From Neopestalotiopsis rosae (taxonomy: Eukaryota > Ascomycota > Sordariomycetes > Amphisphaeriales > Sporocadaceae), in contig JALGAS010000003.1 of assembly GCA_023078685.1 (NCBI GenBank), positions 3,286,001 through 3,350,000 on the forward strand: a DNA stretch of 64,000 nt. Direction: 5' to 3'. Made by a program: the position numbers and the translations under genes. A model generated the notes under the pieces. The model searched no databases. It was not told the origin of the DNA and was given only the letters and a program-made list of their open reading frames with translations. This document shows, in pieces, positions 47,333-60,159 of this stretch. The first letter of the stretch is position 1, and the number at the start of each line of letters is the position of its first letter.

Positions 47333-48456
47333 TCAGATGGGGATCCAAGCAAAGACGCTCAAAATCGTAAATATGGCAGGCACTACAAAGAGTACCGGGT
47401 GCGGTGCCCGCATTTCTGACGAGTTGACCGGGACAACCTTTCCAGACGAAGTCATGACCCAACCAGAGGGAAGCACGGCACTGACGGTGTTGGTGCTGGT
47501 GCCCAGCGCTCCGGCAGGTACGCTGGCTGTGGCCGTTGATCCGGCAGTCGCGGTCACGGTGAGCGAGCCGGCGCCATTCAGGTTTCCATTAATCTCGCCG
47601 CCGTCAGAGGTGATTGAGGTCCAGTCGCCCGAGGTGTCGCTGTAGGTGTAGGAACTGCCCGTGCTGTAGTCGGTCACCACCATGTTCTTGACGTACATGC
47701 TGAAAGGTCCCTCGGAGTAGTCGGTGGGACCGCGTGCCCAGTCAATAGTGCCGGCGCTGTTGCTCGAATCTCCTCCAGACCAGGCACCAAACTTGATTTG
47801 CATGGGCGTCTGGGGATATTGGTCCGTCTCGGCATCGTCGTAGGTCAGAGTCCGAACAACCGTGTCGGCAACCATCCACACGATACGCTCGCTTGTCCAG
47901 TCAATGGTGTACTTGATAAAGTTGTCCTGGCAGCCTTCGGCCGGATTCCACTCTCCGCGGTTGTAAGTCGTGACCTGTCCCTTGCCAAAGTAATTCGTCG
48001 CCACTTGGTAGGTGTCCGCGCCCAGCCATTCCATGTCAATCTCGTCCAGATCGTCGGACTGCAAAACGACCGATGATACAATTCCTGCCCCTGGTGCTGC
48101 CTTGAGCTCAAACTCGACACGTCCAAACATGATGTAAAATAGCGAGTTTAGCTGTGGTGCATCGCCAGATTCGGCCACGGTAAAAGTGACACCATCGGTC
48201 GAGCTGTATGTCGGCGTGCCTCCCGATGATGAGAATGAATTGACTTCTCCTTGTGTAAAATCAACAGTAATGGTCATTCCAAGCGCTGTATCAGCGTCGC
48301 ATGCTGGGATAATTGTTAGTTGTGTGTCTTTGAGCAAAGTGGTTGGTAGAGGTGCATACTTGTCTCGAGCGGGTTGCAACTTGTGTATGTCTGGGCAGCA
48401 ACGTGGCTCACCATGAGAGCTGCCAAAGCGGCACTTGTCCTCTTGAAGAGAGACAT
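47333..48456 (-). CDS. Crh-type GH16 cell-wall transglycosidase, probably GPI-anchored
   Basis: Two exons, 48456-48360 and 48303-47333, with a 56-nt intron, give 355 aa. A signal peptide (MSLFKRTSAALAALMVSHVA|AQ) is followed by the cysteine segment TSCNPLETTCDADTALG. The GH16 catalytic motif is DEIDMEWLG, with nucleophile Glu120, Asp122 and acid/base Glu124. YFGKGQVTTYNRG and IDWTSERIVWMVADTVVR are typical of Crh1/Crf1 proteins. These cross-link chitin to beta-glucan at the outer wall. A Ser/Thr-rich region and a hydrophobic tail (VLFVVPAIFTILSVFAWIPI) after NSSEMRA indicate GPI attachment, probably near Asn/Ser 328-330. The catalytic residues are intact. Confidence 0.95.
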
Positions 48457-51400
48457 GCTTTTTGTGTGATTATAGTACTGAAGAGAAAGAAAAGGCAAGA
48501 ATATATCAACCAAGAAGGAGATGAACGCTTGCTGCGCAAAAATAGATGAGTGCTAGGAGAGGGAGGAAAGAGTATGCAGAAAAAAAAGAAGGGTCCTGTA
48601 TCTAAAAAAGACCCTGATTATGTACACTACTTCGTACAACAGGCTACACCCTCGACTAGGTTCCGGGGATGTTGGTACAATGCAGTTGTTCTGGTTCTAG
48701 AAATGCAAGAAAGAGGAGTTTTGAGTTACATACGCAGCCCCGAATGATTCTTATTGAATGAAAACGGTAAAGGGAAAGGGGAACATGTTGACTTGAGGGC
48801 TGGGCAAATCGTCATCGTCACGGACGGGCCCGTTTGTACACAAGAACCAACTTCCAAGCCGGATCCAAGCCGGTCAGCTATCATGGCCGCCCGCCTAGTC
48901 TACAAACTTACGAGTTCCATTTCGAGTGGGTTGTGGGTTGCCAGGGTGGCTTGGAGGGCCCAATGATCGCCTGGACGCGTCTGTCAGAGTGGCATTGTCA
49001 CACGTGCAGGCGGGAATGTCAACGCAACGATGCCCTATGTCGACCACCATGATGTGCTGGCCCAAACGAGTTGCTAACAATTGAAATTTTGGTGGTTGGG
49101 AATCTCGGTCGGTAATCGAGAGGTTGGTAGCGCTAAACGGGCCTCGAATTACGCAGCTAGTGGGATTACAGTGGGACCTTTTACCTGTTTCCGGGCATCG
49201 TTAGTGGCCTTGTCATGGGCTGTGGCCTTAAATTCGGTGGTTGGTACTACACCATCACCTCGGGTAGACCAGATCGCGACCATGATCAGGAGGGACCCTT
49301 GAAGCGAAATGCGACAGATTAATAGACGACTTGTCCCATGGGAAACTGGTTTCGACGATCGTCGAGTTCTCGAATGATGGCGTCACTTTGTTTACTTTCA
49401 TTATTAGCACATGTCGATGAAAGGAGACTGTCATATTTTGTAAACATCGCCGAATGTGTATTTTCGCTACACCCTCTATGGACATTTGATCGGTTGACAT
49501 GATTTTTATGGCACAAGCAGTACAGCTGGTCTCAAAGCTTTAATCTGTAGCTGTCCGCATAGAACTATTACGCGATCTACAACTCTTGACAACAGATCAA
49601 TCCTGACAAACCCGGCCCGAGAAATGCAGCACTTCTTAGCATGTTCTCGATTCTGAGAAAGACACTGTCCTTCCGAGACAAACCTTGAGCTCCGTGTAGT
49701 ATACCGTCTTCTTTAATACACCAAGGCGAAACAGGGCGACCATGTCCGTTGGGTTTTCGACCTGATTCATCCAAGGGCATCGGTAGGTAATTATACAATA
49801 TAATCCATGGGCCATTTTATTTGAGGCAGTCGAGTCATCTTTCGCTTTTGCTAGACCAAAGTGATTACATATTTCCCCCTGTACCGCTCAAACCAGAACT
49901 ACTGGCTTGAGTGACCACTTGTGCAAGTCGATCGCTCAAGTCCACATTGCAGCACAAGCAGATAGTATGGCAATACCCAAATATCCCAGGCATTTGGCAA
50001 CTGAAGAAATACCGGGTCACATGGCAATAGGTGATCATTATAATCGTCCAATCAAAGAAGTCTTCCGAGTTCCTGGAATTCCTCCAATTCACTTCGCCTG
50101 TCGCTAGAATCCTTTGACGTGATATAAAGCTGATGGGTGCGGAAAAGTGGGGCTTAGCGACCCGACCATCTGGATAGGAACGGGAAACAATGCATCCGGC
50201 AAGAGCCTCCTTTCATAAGTTGTGAACATGCCTTTGGGGATAGCTTCCTCGGTTTCCGTGAGGGCGGAAGTTGGGGCATCTCCCCATGCCGCTTGGTGAT
50301 ATTTCGATTACAAGCCGACTACGGAGAGATGGCACATTAGTATATTACGGGATTCTCTCGCTACCACAGGCAGTCTACCAGTCTTGCGGGCTGTGAGACG
50401 TAGCAATGTCTCAGCAGGGGGCTACATGTTGAACAGGTCTCTGTATTCACACGCTTTTTCCATGACAATAAGTGAGATTGTGTGTATATTCACGACTATT
50501 ATAGTCCTCATCACAGTGTCCACATTGCCAAGTGGACCATGGTATCTCCACTGATGCCAAAGTTTAAACAGGCTTGGCAAGTCAACTAAATACTATACTC
50601 TGTTGGCGGCGCCTCGAATCAAATCTGATCAAGTGTCGTGAAGTAACAAAATGGGACATTACCTGCAAGGATTGTATCCATAGTCTCTCCTCACCTGATT
50701 TCCAGCGGGGATTCGAACATAATATCTATGCTCAAGAAGAATGCGCGGATGAAGAAGAATCTTTATTCCCGTAACACCTTTGACGGCTACCCGTTCCCGA
50801 TGGGTCGCAGAAAGTCTGAAAGAGGTTGGCAGCTGCATGGCACGGCGTACCATCAGAAACGGCACAAGAAGGGATCACGATACAACACCTCCACGTAAAC
50901 CATGTGCTTTCAAGCATTGGAGATAGCTCACTTAATGAACAATTCACCGAATTACTATAGTAAATGCTCCACAAAATACAGTTTTCCGCCTCGATTATGG
51001 CCCCTTTCATAGCTGGAAAGCTATACTCGTACCCCCTAGCCACATAGCATGAAACTGGGAGCCACAAAAAATCATTATCGTCATATCATGGGCAGACATC
51101 ACCGTACATATAATGTATGCAAGGACGGCCACCGGAGCATTGATTCCCTCCTTCCCGACCGCAAATACCGCTTCAGCGTCGCATTCCTTTCATACTGCCT
51201 TGACTGCAGTGTCGCAGGCCCTTGAACTTGCACACAACAGAGTCCACTCAGCTTTCGTGTTTAATTGGATCCCCCCAGTCTCCGGAACTGTCTCCGGTGT
51301 CAATGTCTGGCAGGTCTTAGTTGCTTTTTCCTGGCACTTGGTTGGACTATACCCCATCCTGCTCTAAACTCCGCCTTTTTGGACACTCGCTTATCACGCT

Positions 51401-52215
51401 GCAGCGACATAACTCCCGCTTGCCCGTCAGCCGATGACCGCCCACACTCCCGTCGGTCGGCCGCATGTACATGACATGTTATTCTTTGAACGCATCCTGG
51501 CATCTACTTACTACAGTAGAATGTGGGATTGCCCATTGGGGTCGGCCGAGGGGTAAATTGAGCAAACATGAGTTCTTATTCGGCCACTGGATAAGTTCGA
51601 CAGGAACCAAAGACCAGTCGAGCCAGTGATTCTCGCTGAAGAATTCTGTTTATTACACTGCTACCACACAAAAGCCACAGTACAGAGATCCGTACAGTAG
51701 TTTCTCTCGAGCGAGCCAATGGCCATTGCCACGCGGTGGGATGAGCAAGAGATGCAGGGGGGGGGGCTTGCCCGTTATATATCCCGGAATGTTACTTGAA
51801 TCCCGGTGCTGCCTTTGAGAATCCCTGCCCATTGCCTGCCTTTGCCTGCTTGACGGGCCTTCTCGAATGCATCCCGAGGTTGCCATCGACGTGGATTAGA
51901 TGACGATCGGAGAACAGGTATCAGGCCTCGTCCAGGTTCACTGTTGTATGTTATGGTCAAAGTCATTCGCGTCATGCGGTTCGGGGGAAAAGTAAGAATC
52001 GAATGGTTATATTACAAATGTACAGTCATTTCATTATTGCATATGTCGGGCGAAAAAGAAGGTCCCCCTCTCAGCCTTCTCGTTTTCCTTCTTAAATCGT
52101 GACTTGTTCCACGGTCTGCCGGCCGACTGTTGGTTCAAAGTGTTTGTCTAGTCTTGTCTTTCCAAGGGAGGGAATTGGTGATTATTCAGCAAAGGATCTT
52201 ACAATCCAAGTCACA
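48457..52215. other. 3.76-kb stretch without a convincing gene
   Basis: This contains the GH16 promoter at one end and the transporter promoter at the other. All open frames are under 115 codons and lack domain features. A short G run (51761-51769) is present. I found no transposon ends, tRNA or joinable exons. Confidence 0.5.
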
Positions 52216-53828
52216 ATGGCCGATACAGCTCCTCCATTCCCTATTGATGACGAAAAGAGGCCGAGCACCAAGGACGGATCAGGCTCGGCATCCAACACGA
52301 CCGATACCGACAGTCACGATGCAATTGTCACCGATGAAGACACGGACCTGAGCCGCAAGGTCACCCGCAAGATCGACATTGCCCTGCTCCCACTGCTAGG
52401 CATGATGTACCTGCTCGCCTTTCTGGACCGCACCAACATTGCCACGGCCAAGCTCAACGGCTTCGAGGCGGACCTGCACATGCCGTCGTCGGGCTACAAC
52501 ACGGCCCTCTGGGTTTTCTACCTGCCATTTGTCCTGCTCGAGGTGCCGTGTAATCTGATTCTGGGCCGCCGCGGCGTCCGGCCTGCGTACTGGCTCGGTG
52601 GCATTATCTTTATCCTCGGCATCACCTCCATGTGTCAAGGGCTTACCCGGTCCGCCGGCGGCCTCTATGCCTGTCGGGCTCTGATGGGTGCCGTCGAGGC
52701 CGGTGTCCAGCCGGGTGCGGCACTGCTCATGGCGCAGTACTACCGACGAGTCGAGTTTGCGCCGAGGTTCTCATTTTTTATTTGCTGTGCCTTGATTGGA
52801 AACACTTTCAGTGCTGTAAGGATACACTATATACTCAACTCGGTATTACCTGTGCTAATGTATCACTGACAACAGTTCCTGGCCTACGCAATTAGTCACA
52901 TGGACGGAGTTCGTGGTCTTGAAGGATGGCGATGGATATTCATACTCGAAGGCATCGTGACGGGCTTGTTTGGTATCGTTCTCGCCATCTTCACCCCGAG
53001 CTGGCCCGAGAAGGCACGATTCCTGGACGAATCCGAGCGCGAAGCCCTCTTGCGCCGTCTCGAGATTGAGAGAGGAAAAGAAAATCTCGACATGCAAAAC
53101 GTCAATTGGATCAAGTGCATGCTCAACTGGAAGACGTGGGCAATGTGAGCTTCCATATCATCTCTGACTCGGTTTCACCTGCTAACCAGATGGAAATACA
53201 GCACCCTCGTCTTCTTTTGCTGTGACATGAGCGCTGCCTCAACCGTCTCCTTCTCGCCCACCATTCTCTCCCAGCTGGGCTACAGCGGCAACCGGGCCAA
53301 TGTCATGTTGATACCCATCTATCTCGTCGGCGCCTTCATCATGGTGTCATCCGGATGGATTGCTGGGCGACTCAACAACCGGTCTGGCGTTATTGCCTTT
53401 GGTGCCGCCATGTCTATAGTCGGGTGGTCCATTCAACGTGCTCAGGTCCAACCAGCTGGAGTCCGCTACTTTGGCCTCTACATGATTTATTGGGGCGCCA
53501 ATATCCAGATGCCAAACTGTGTTGCGTGGTTCCATAGCAACGTGCTTGGCAGACCAGAAAAGGCTGTTGGCATGGCTATTATTGCTGGCTTTGGGTGAGT
53601 GACTGTGATTCTTGATTCTCAATAATGAATTGTGACTGACACCATCATAGCAACTCTTGCAATTTTGTCTCTTCCAATGTCTTCATTACATCGGAAGCAC
53701 CTCGGTATCCGACGGCATTTTCTACCGGCCTCGCAATTCAATCGCTAGGGCTCGTGTCTTGCTTGACACTTGCAGCCTTTTTCTTTATGCAGAACAAAAA
53801 GTCTGGCACCCAGAAGTACTATTTATGA
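52216..53828 (+). CDS. MFS transporter, allantoate permease (Dal5) family
   Basis: Four exons, 52216-52815, 52876-53144, 53202-53594 and 53651-53828, give 479 aa; introns are 60, 57 and 56 nt. The acidic, Ser/Asp/Thr-rich cytosolic N-terminus is followed by KIDIALLPLLGMMYLLAFLDRTNIATAK, the signature of the anion:cation symporter (Dal5-type) MFS branch. Further motifs are LGRRGVRPAYWLGGIIF (MFS motif A-like), GAVEAGVQPG and GWRWIFILEGIVTG. About 12 hydrophobic segments are present. Fungal members import allantoate, nicotinate, pantothenate, biotin and similar organic anions. The substrate cannot be told from sequence. The start at MADTAPPFPIDD (CACAATGG) was preferred over an in-frame ATG at 52099. 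Confidence 0.9.
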
Positions 53829-54534
53829 GTCGACATTTTGATAGCATTATAGACTCCCCATTATAGACAAAAGTTCATAATAATTACAATAGAACGATCA
53901 ACATGCTTTATTCATCCATACACCAAGACGTTACTATACAATGATATCGAATGCCGACCATAGATCTACCCCTAGCATTCGTGTTACGCAATCTCTAACG
54001 ACTGCTGTCGTCTCCCACCATAACTCGGCGTATCTATCGTGACACATGTCAATCTCGTGTTAGTGGATCATTTCATTTACTTAAGACTTTTCAAACCGAG
54101 AGTTCTTCAACAACAGCTTCTCACAAAGCCCGCTTGGCTCATCGGTAGAGCGCCTCACTAGTATTCCCTTATAGGAAAGCAATGAGGAGGCAATTGGTTC
54201 GACTCCAGTAGTGGGCAAGAATTCGCAGTTCTTGCCACCAATCATACGGTCCTCAATAGGCCGACCGATTCTTTTTGTGTTTTTGTCGAATTTGAATATG
54301 AACATTCTTTTTATGACTGTCTAATAGCCTCCTCATCTGCCTGCCTGCTTTGTTTTTATATTTCTTTCGTGGATGCGATGGCTGTATTGCACTGAAACCG
54401 CAAGTCAACGTGAACAGTGGTAATGACAATTCTATCTCAGTAGTATATTCCAAATCTAGGAGTATCATCTACGATTTAAGTAGCCCGGAGAGCGATTCTT
54501 TAACTTTGGAAACGAACCACCAGAGCTACCTCTT
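53829..54534. other. Intergenic apart from the tRNA
   Basis: A+T-rich sequence flanks the tRNA gene. No other feature was recognised. Confidence 0.4.
54128..54217 (+). tRNA. tRNA-Thr (AGT) with 18-nt intron
   Basis: Acceptor arms GCCCGCT and AGTGGGC pair with one G-T, and the discriminator is A. The D arm is GCTC-ATCGGTA-GAGC. The anticodon stem CCTCA/TGAGG encloses C-T-AGT-A, then an 18-base intron (TTCCCTTATAGGAAAGCA) at the standard 37/38 site. The variable loop is AGGCA. The T arm is ATTGG-TTCGACT-CCAGT. All arms have regular lengths, so the gene looks functional. The first strong T run is about 50 bases downstream. Confidence 0.9.
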
Positions 54535-55283
54535 TCAACTCGACGCAGCCTTTCCAGCATCCTCCACCATGCGCGCCACAATCTTTTCATGAATCTTTTG
54601 CCAGTTGGCCTCGACGCTACTCTTGACCAGACCCATGAGCATGCGATTGCAAGAGACATGGACGTCCTCGACAAGCTCGAGCTCGCCTGACTCTCCTCCC
54701 CCGGTCTTGCTCGTCGTCTCCCGCACCGTCCACGTCGTCTCCATCATGACCCCCATCGGACTCCGCACCCTCACCCACAGGCCGTCGGCGAAATCGACCA
54801 TCTCCTCGTTGCTCTTGACGTTGCTGCTGTACACGGGGTTGGGCACGTGGTCGTGGACCTCGTACAGCTTCACCTCGGGGTTCTCGCCCGCCAGCGCCGC
54901 GACCGCGGCCGGCACCTTGTACGAAGCAAAGGTCGGGGGATTACTCGTCGGTGGCGTCGTGGCCTTGTATTCCGTCAGGTGCGGGTCGCAGTGCAGGTAA
55001 AAGTCATGGTCGTGGAGGAGCGCGACGGCCCCTTTTCTCTGGCTCGCTGGCAGCGGTATCGGCGTCGCGTTGCGCAGGGTCGCGGTTGTGTTGAGGACTA
55101 GTTAGCGCCCATTTTTGTTAGTATCCCCTGTAGACACGAGCTGACTCTCAACCGGTCATGTCAAGTAGAGGTGCTGTTCAATGTCAAGACGTTGGGACAT
55201 TGACGAGAAAGAGAAGTGGACAGTTCTATAGCGGATTGACTGCGGGGCATAAATGAAATCACGACGGACGGCTTACAGGACAT
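54535..55283 (-). CDS. DUF7053-like protein, 189 aa
   Basis: Two exons, 55283-55277 (ATGTCCT only) and 55097-54535; the 179-nt intron is GTAAGC...CTAG with a GCTAAC branch. The spliced N-terminus is MSFLNTTATLRNATPIPLPA, followed by VALLHDHDFYLHCDPHLTEY. The central block is KLYEVHDHVPNPVYSSNV, then a predicted beta-strand region (WTVRETTSKTGGGESGELEL) and a C-terminal helix (SSVEANWQKIHEKIVARMVE). It resembles the fungal DUF7053 proteins, which have a START/SRPBCC-like layout, but that assignment is from memory of the pattern. The function is unknown. No signal peptide or membrane span is present. Confidence 0.75.
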
Positions 55284-55832
55284 TTTGATTTCAAACTTCA
55301 AGACAACGGAAGCACGCTGATTTTCTATACGAAGCAGCAAAAGGATGAAAAGATTATTGACGAATATCAGTCTATATCTTGAATAAAATGTTTACCAATA
55401 TCTGTACGCAGGCTCGACGAAACCGTTACCGTCTTGTAGTTGAGCCTAGAGCAATAGCTCTCTACTAGACACCGGCCCGTGACATCCTGGGTTAGATCTG
55501 ATCGCCCGGGTAGAGCCTCTCCCGGATTTGATTGACCATAGATGCAGATCCTCGAATCAGACACATTCCATAGACCGGGAAATCAGCCATTCAGTCACGC
55601 ATTCCTACGAGTCAAGACATATGATTGTATAATTATATTTATATTAATGCCATTTGCGCTCCTGTAGACCATGTACCTGCGCATAATCTACTGTAGTGAA
55701 GCGCTGGGAAAAGGGTATCTCGTATGACATTATCTTGATTCTAAAACACTAGCAATTCATCGCACTGGGTCACTTTTCCGTAACGGGCGATTCTCTCAAT
55801 TTTGTTTACACCACCTTCGCGGCTTTGCAATG
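55284..55832. other. Intergenic gap
   Basis: This lies between the DUF7053-like start and the MED14 stop. No gene was recognised. Confidence 0.4.
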
Positions 55833-58800
55833 CTAGTCCAAAGTGATGGCAGTATTGCTCGTGGAGCCTGATTGCGCCTGCGTCGGCCGAGCCCGGTTGG
55901 CTTGGGCTGCCGTGTTCTTTTGGTTGTTTGGTTTGGATGCCGCTGACATCTTTGGTGTAGGCTGCGTCTTTGCTGGCTGCCTCGACGCGACCGGCGAGGT
56001 AGGGACTGGCTTCTTTGCAAAGTCTTTTGCTGCCTCGTCTACTGCCTTGAGCAGTCCAATAATGCTATCGTCTGCGTTGCAGGAAGCACTATCGCCGAAA
56101 TTCTGCCATTCTGCATTGGCCTGACCCCAAACCTTTGCCAGCTGCACCTTGAAGTCATCATCGGGGTTCGAGTTTGGTCCAGTCTCGCATCTAGTAACGT
56201 GCCAGAATGGCGAGCCGCGTCGTTCCCTGAGCTTCACTGCGATACGGAAGACTCGTGGTACAGCCTTATTCGGTCCAGCCAAAATGTATCTAATTGTGTA
56301 CCAATCGAGATGCTCGGAAAAGATCTCGGCACGTCCTTGTGGCACTTGTGCCCATGAATCCTCAATCTGGTCCAATGCCTTGATCGCAGGAAGAGTAAAG
56401 GCCAAGTATTGCGGGAGCTTGCTGAAGCCCAACGAGGAGTTGATGAGGTGGTTCAAGCCATCGAGGACACGCAGGTGAGGGTTTCCTTTCTCCAGAGACA
56501 TCTTGATCTGATTGGATCCCAGGTCGAGAGAGGCCTTCCATCGTCGAATGTTGGCTTCTGCTGCGTTTCCGACCGACCGTCCAATGGCGTCGCTATAGGT
56601 AAAGTCGACTTGCGCAAGCGTAATGTTGTCGCACTTGATATCCGAGGTGCTGCGTCTGATGGCGTCCACGCAGTCGACAAGTCTTCCGATGGCGTGAATG
56701 CGCTTGGCCAAGTCGCCAATAATGGTGCTTCCAAGCTCGGCCTTGAGCTGCAATCCAAAGACGCCAAGTTGCGTATTGTAGGCAACATCTTGCTCGACAT
56801 TGCCCTGGAGAAGACCAAACTTGGCAGGATCGACGACCCGGAAGCGAGCATCGGCTATGATGGAAAGAGTTTGCTGCTTTGGCGTATTGTCTTCGCCCTG
56901 CTGAAGTTCCTTTCGAGTTCTTCGTGTGTTTTCAATTCTCATGAACCTAATGTACACATAATCGTGTGCCCAGGTGACGGCCTTGCCGGCCTCGACGGAT
57001 CCTCCGGCTAGAATCTCCGATAGGCGCACCTTGATGACGGGCAATTTCATGTTAGGCGTTTGCGGGAGGCTCATCTTCTGATCTTCACGGTACTTAATGT
57101 GACGACGGTGGAGCTCCTTTGAGTTGATGACATGTGCCATCATTGCTGCACTAAAGGTAGTGATGCCTGCAAAGAAGCTGTCGTTGAGGGCTGGTAAGGG
57201 TGTAACGAGTGGCAGCTGTGCAAAATTTGCAATGCGAGGGCCAGTCGGTGGATTGGCACTATTCAAGATCAGTAAGTAGGTAATAAATCATCAGTGAAAG
57301 GGGTACTTACACCTCCATCATCCACCACCTATCCCCAGCCAAACTCAAACTCAGCATCATGTACCATTGTGCAGGCCAGCCCTTTCTCTTGAACCACAGA
57401 TTCTGGCTCGCCTCTTTTGATTTTAATATATTTCGTACTTCTTCTGGTCTCACTGGACTGCGAGCTGAGCCCCAGCCCATGCTCCTGCCTCTGCGGTTCA
57501 TTTCTTCGGCGACCCAGGCGTAGCGTGCAACTTCCAGGGCCAGTATGCCTTCTTCGGTAGTATCCTTGGCCTGAGTATTCAGTCGCTGCTCTCCCCTGAA
57601 TGTCGCATTTCTCTGGGGCGTCATTGAGAAGGAACCTGTGATTGGAGCGACCCGGAGGTTGACAGAGTCTTTTTGTCCAACTTGCACACGTAGACTGGAC
57701 TCGAGAGGTTCGTCTTGAGAAATCTCGAGGCTAAGAGCAGCTTCTCTCTTGAGGTAACGGTCCTTGGTTGAAAGCTTTGCATGTATAGTGGACAGAATGT
57801 GTTCCACATGCCGTGCGATGACCTTTTTGAGGAGCTTCTCTGTCGATATTTGGGATTTCTCAAAATTTATGTTTGATTCTTGAACCTCCTTGCTGTCCCT
57901 GAACCAGCGCAATGAGAGGTAGCTCGTGGCATCGTTTTCAAGATTGGCGGCTCCAGGTTTCCTGCCGCTGTGCACACCAATGATGATCCAACTCTTTGGG
58001 CTGTCGGGCGGGTATCGGTTCGTCCAGTATTGAATGGCCATGCTTCGATTGAGGCGCTCAATCTTGAGAGTATCCACCCAGCTCGCCTTTGCCAGCTCGC
58101 GTGCTTGTCGTACGTACTCGCTAATCTTGTGTGTGAGTACGAATTCGTGTAGAAAATTGTAGCATCCTCGCAGTCCTTCCTTTTCCAATGCTTCGTTGAC
58201 GCGAGCCTCGAGGAAGACCCGCAACGTTTCGGTCAATTCGGCAGGTGCTGGCGTAAAAGCAAACCGAAAGTCCAAGAACCAAAATTGCGCCTCAAAATCC
58301 TCGTCGGCAATCGTCAGGTCGACCTCAAATTCTCCCTCGACCTTGAATGTCACACGTCCCGATTCGATGGTGTAGTCGCGGAACTGAAGGGGTATCTTGT
58401 CGTGATCTTCCAGATTCAGGCGCAGTGAGAGGAGGGTGTTGAGCTCCTCAATCCATTGTAATTGCTCTTCTGCGGTCAGTGGGGGCGGCTCGATGTAGCC
58501 CAAGTCAGGCATCCACGAAGCACTGCCGGTAGACAATACTTGCAGCGCAGTTTGTAGGTCTGGGTTGGGCAGGCGTGCAAAGGTCAGGTCGCGCTTGATG
58601 TTGGCCATGTAGCCGAGGCCATCGTCGAAAGCTTTGCGCTCCATGTTGATGTAGTTCATCAGGTCGATGAGCTTGCTGACGGTTGGGGCCTTGCGGCTCC
58701 ACGAAGCAATCACGAGCGCCTTGGTCCATCTTGCGTGCAAGTCTTGAATAAAATTCAAGAGGTTTGCCTTTTTTGTGAGGTTCTCCACCGAGTTGTCGTC

Positions 58801-59070
58801 CGGGAGACTGACAGCAGGCGCCGAGTTGCCATTGACAGCGGGAGCCGAGACTTGCATTTTAGCCAGCTCGAGAATCTTGGCCGTCAACTGATTGTGCGAG
58901 CGCTGAGCCAGGCGCGACAGCAGGAGGCCGAGAGGGATGTATCCCTGAGTAATGTGTTGAATCTCGTCGGGGAGGTCGTTCATGCGCGGCGGTCGCGCGC
59001 CGGCATCGTGGTCGCCGCCGGGCATGCCATTCTGGATGCCGTTCTCCATGGCAACGGCACCAGGCATCAT
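55833..59070 (-). CDS. MED14: Mediator subunit 14 (Rgr1)
   Basis: Two exons, 59070-57311 and 57258-55833, with a 52-nt intron, give 1061 aa. The first in-frame ATG is at 59070 (MMPGAVAMENG); the frame is open further upstream but without ATG. The N-terminal MED14 domain is clear: LPDEIQHITQGYIPLGLLLS, RLAQRSHNQLTAKILELAKM, NLLNFIQDLHARWTKALVIA and SRKAPTVSKLIDLMNYINME. The rest is the repeat-poor body that bridges the Mediator head, middle and tail, ending in a low-complexity Pro/Ala/Gln/Asn-rich tail (PTSPVASRQPAKTQPTPKMS). It is the backbone of the nuclear Mediator complex required for RNA polymerase II activation. Splicing gives WWMMEV-ANPPTGPRIANFAQ. Confidence 0.95.
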
Positions 59071-60159
59071 GCGATGCCGAGATCCAGAATAGAAGCCAGA
59101 AGTAGTCGTCGCCTGGGTGATGCGAACCCAAAAGGATGATCTCACGGTATCGCGGTAGGTGCAAGTTGTGTGTTGCGACTGCGACTGCGACTGCAACTGC
59201 GACGCCGAGACGCGGTGATTTGGGGGAAAGACGTCAAAGAAACGAGGCTGGATTCGAAAGAGGCAGTTAGTTGACGCAGGCCACCAGGCAAAAGGGCCAG
59301 GGAATGGACGCGGCGGGTTGATTGATCAACAACGGGTTAGTCTCTGAAAGGTAAAGTGGCACGGACCTCTGCCGTCTCCCATCAAGGTCGCTGGCTGGTT
59401 TTCTTTGGATTGTTGCGAGCCGCCTTTGTCTTTTTTCGTCCCTTTGCTACCTGAGGAAAAGCAGGCTGAAAATGTACAGCCTGTGGCTTGATTGTTGCAA
59501 ACAGCCACATTCAATGTATGGAGAGAGCTACGTTACGTGTGGATTGTCCTTGATGATGGGGACTTTAGTGCTTGCTGGCTTGGGAAGCTGCTGGCTGCTG
59601 GTCAACCCACTGCCCAGTGGACACAGACACCTCGCTGGAATGCCTTGAATGCCTCCCGTTGAGGACAAGCTCGCCTTCTCCGATGGGTCTAACCTAAAGA
59701 AAGCGGATCTTCTCCTTCCTCCTCCCGAGATGCAACACCTATGCACCCACTTTTGATTCTTTGCACTACCAGACTACTTGGGCTCTAGCTCTAAAATCTC
59801 CACCACTCATAGGACAACTCGGGTGCTGGCGCGTATATCGTGGTGCATTCCAAAGGATCAATCGAAGATGGCCCTTAAATTAAAATACGAACCCGACTTC
59901 GCCTTGTGTAGTAGCTGCCACTGCACGTCTAAAAGCTGAAAGGATGGACAATAGGATGCTAGCCAATTGTGGTGGGTTCGGGTCATCATAGGGTCGCATT
60001 GTCCTGACACGCCCGTCTTGATAGGTGCCCTGGATTGTACTCGACTGTAGTGGCCAAATATTTGTACGTAGGCACCAGATATTAATATACGGACCATTTC
60101 CTTCCCCAGAACGCTGCCGTATTTCTCAATTTTTTTTTTTCTTATCCGCATTCTTCACC
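59071..60159. promoter_or_regulatory. Divergent intergenic region, MED14 and secreted protein gene
   Basis: This contains a GCGACT hexamer repeat at about 59173-59204 (four to five units) just upstream of the MED14 start, and a run of 11 T (60130-60140) just before the secreted-protein ATG. No gene was supported. Confidence 0.45.

Noticed and set aside
59071..59196. N-terminal extension of MED14 rich in Gln/Ser
   Set aside because: The apparent start at 59196 is TTG, not ATG. The first ATG in frame is 59070, at the family-like MMPGAV.
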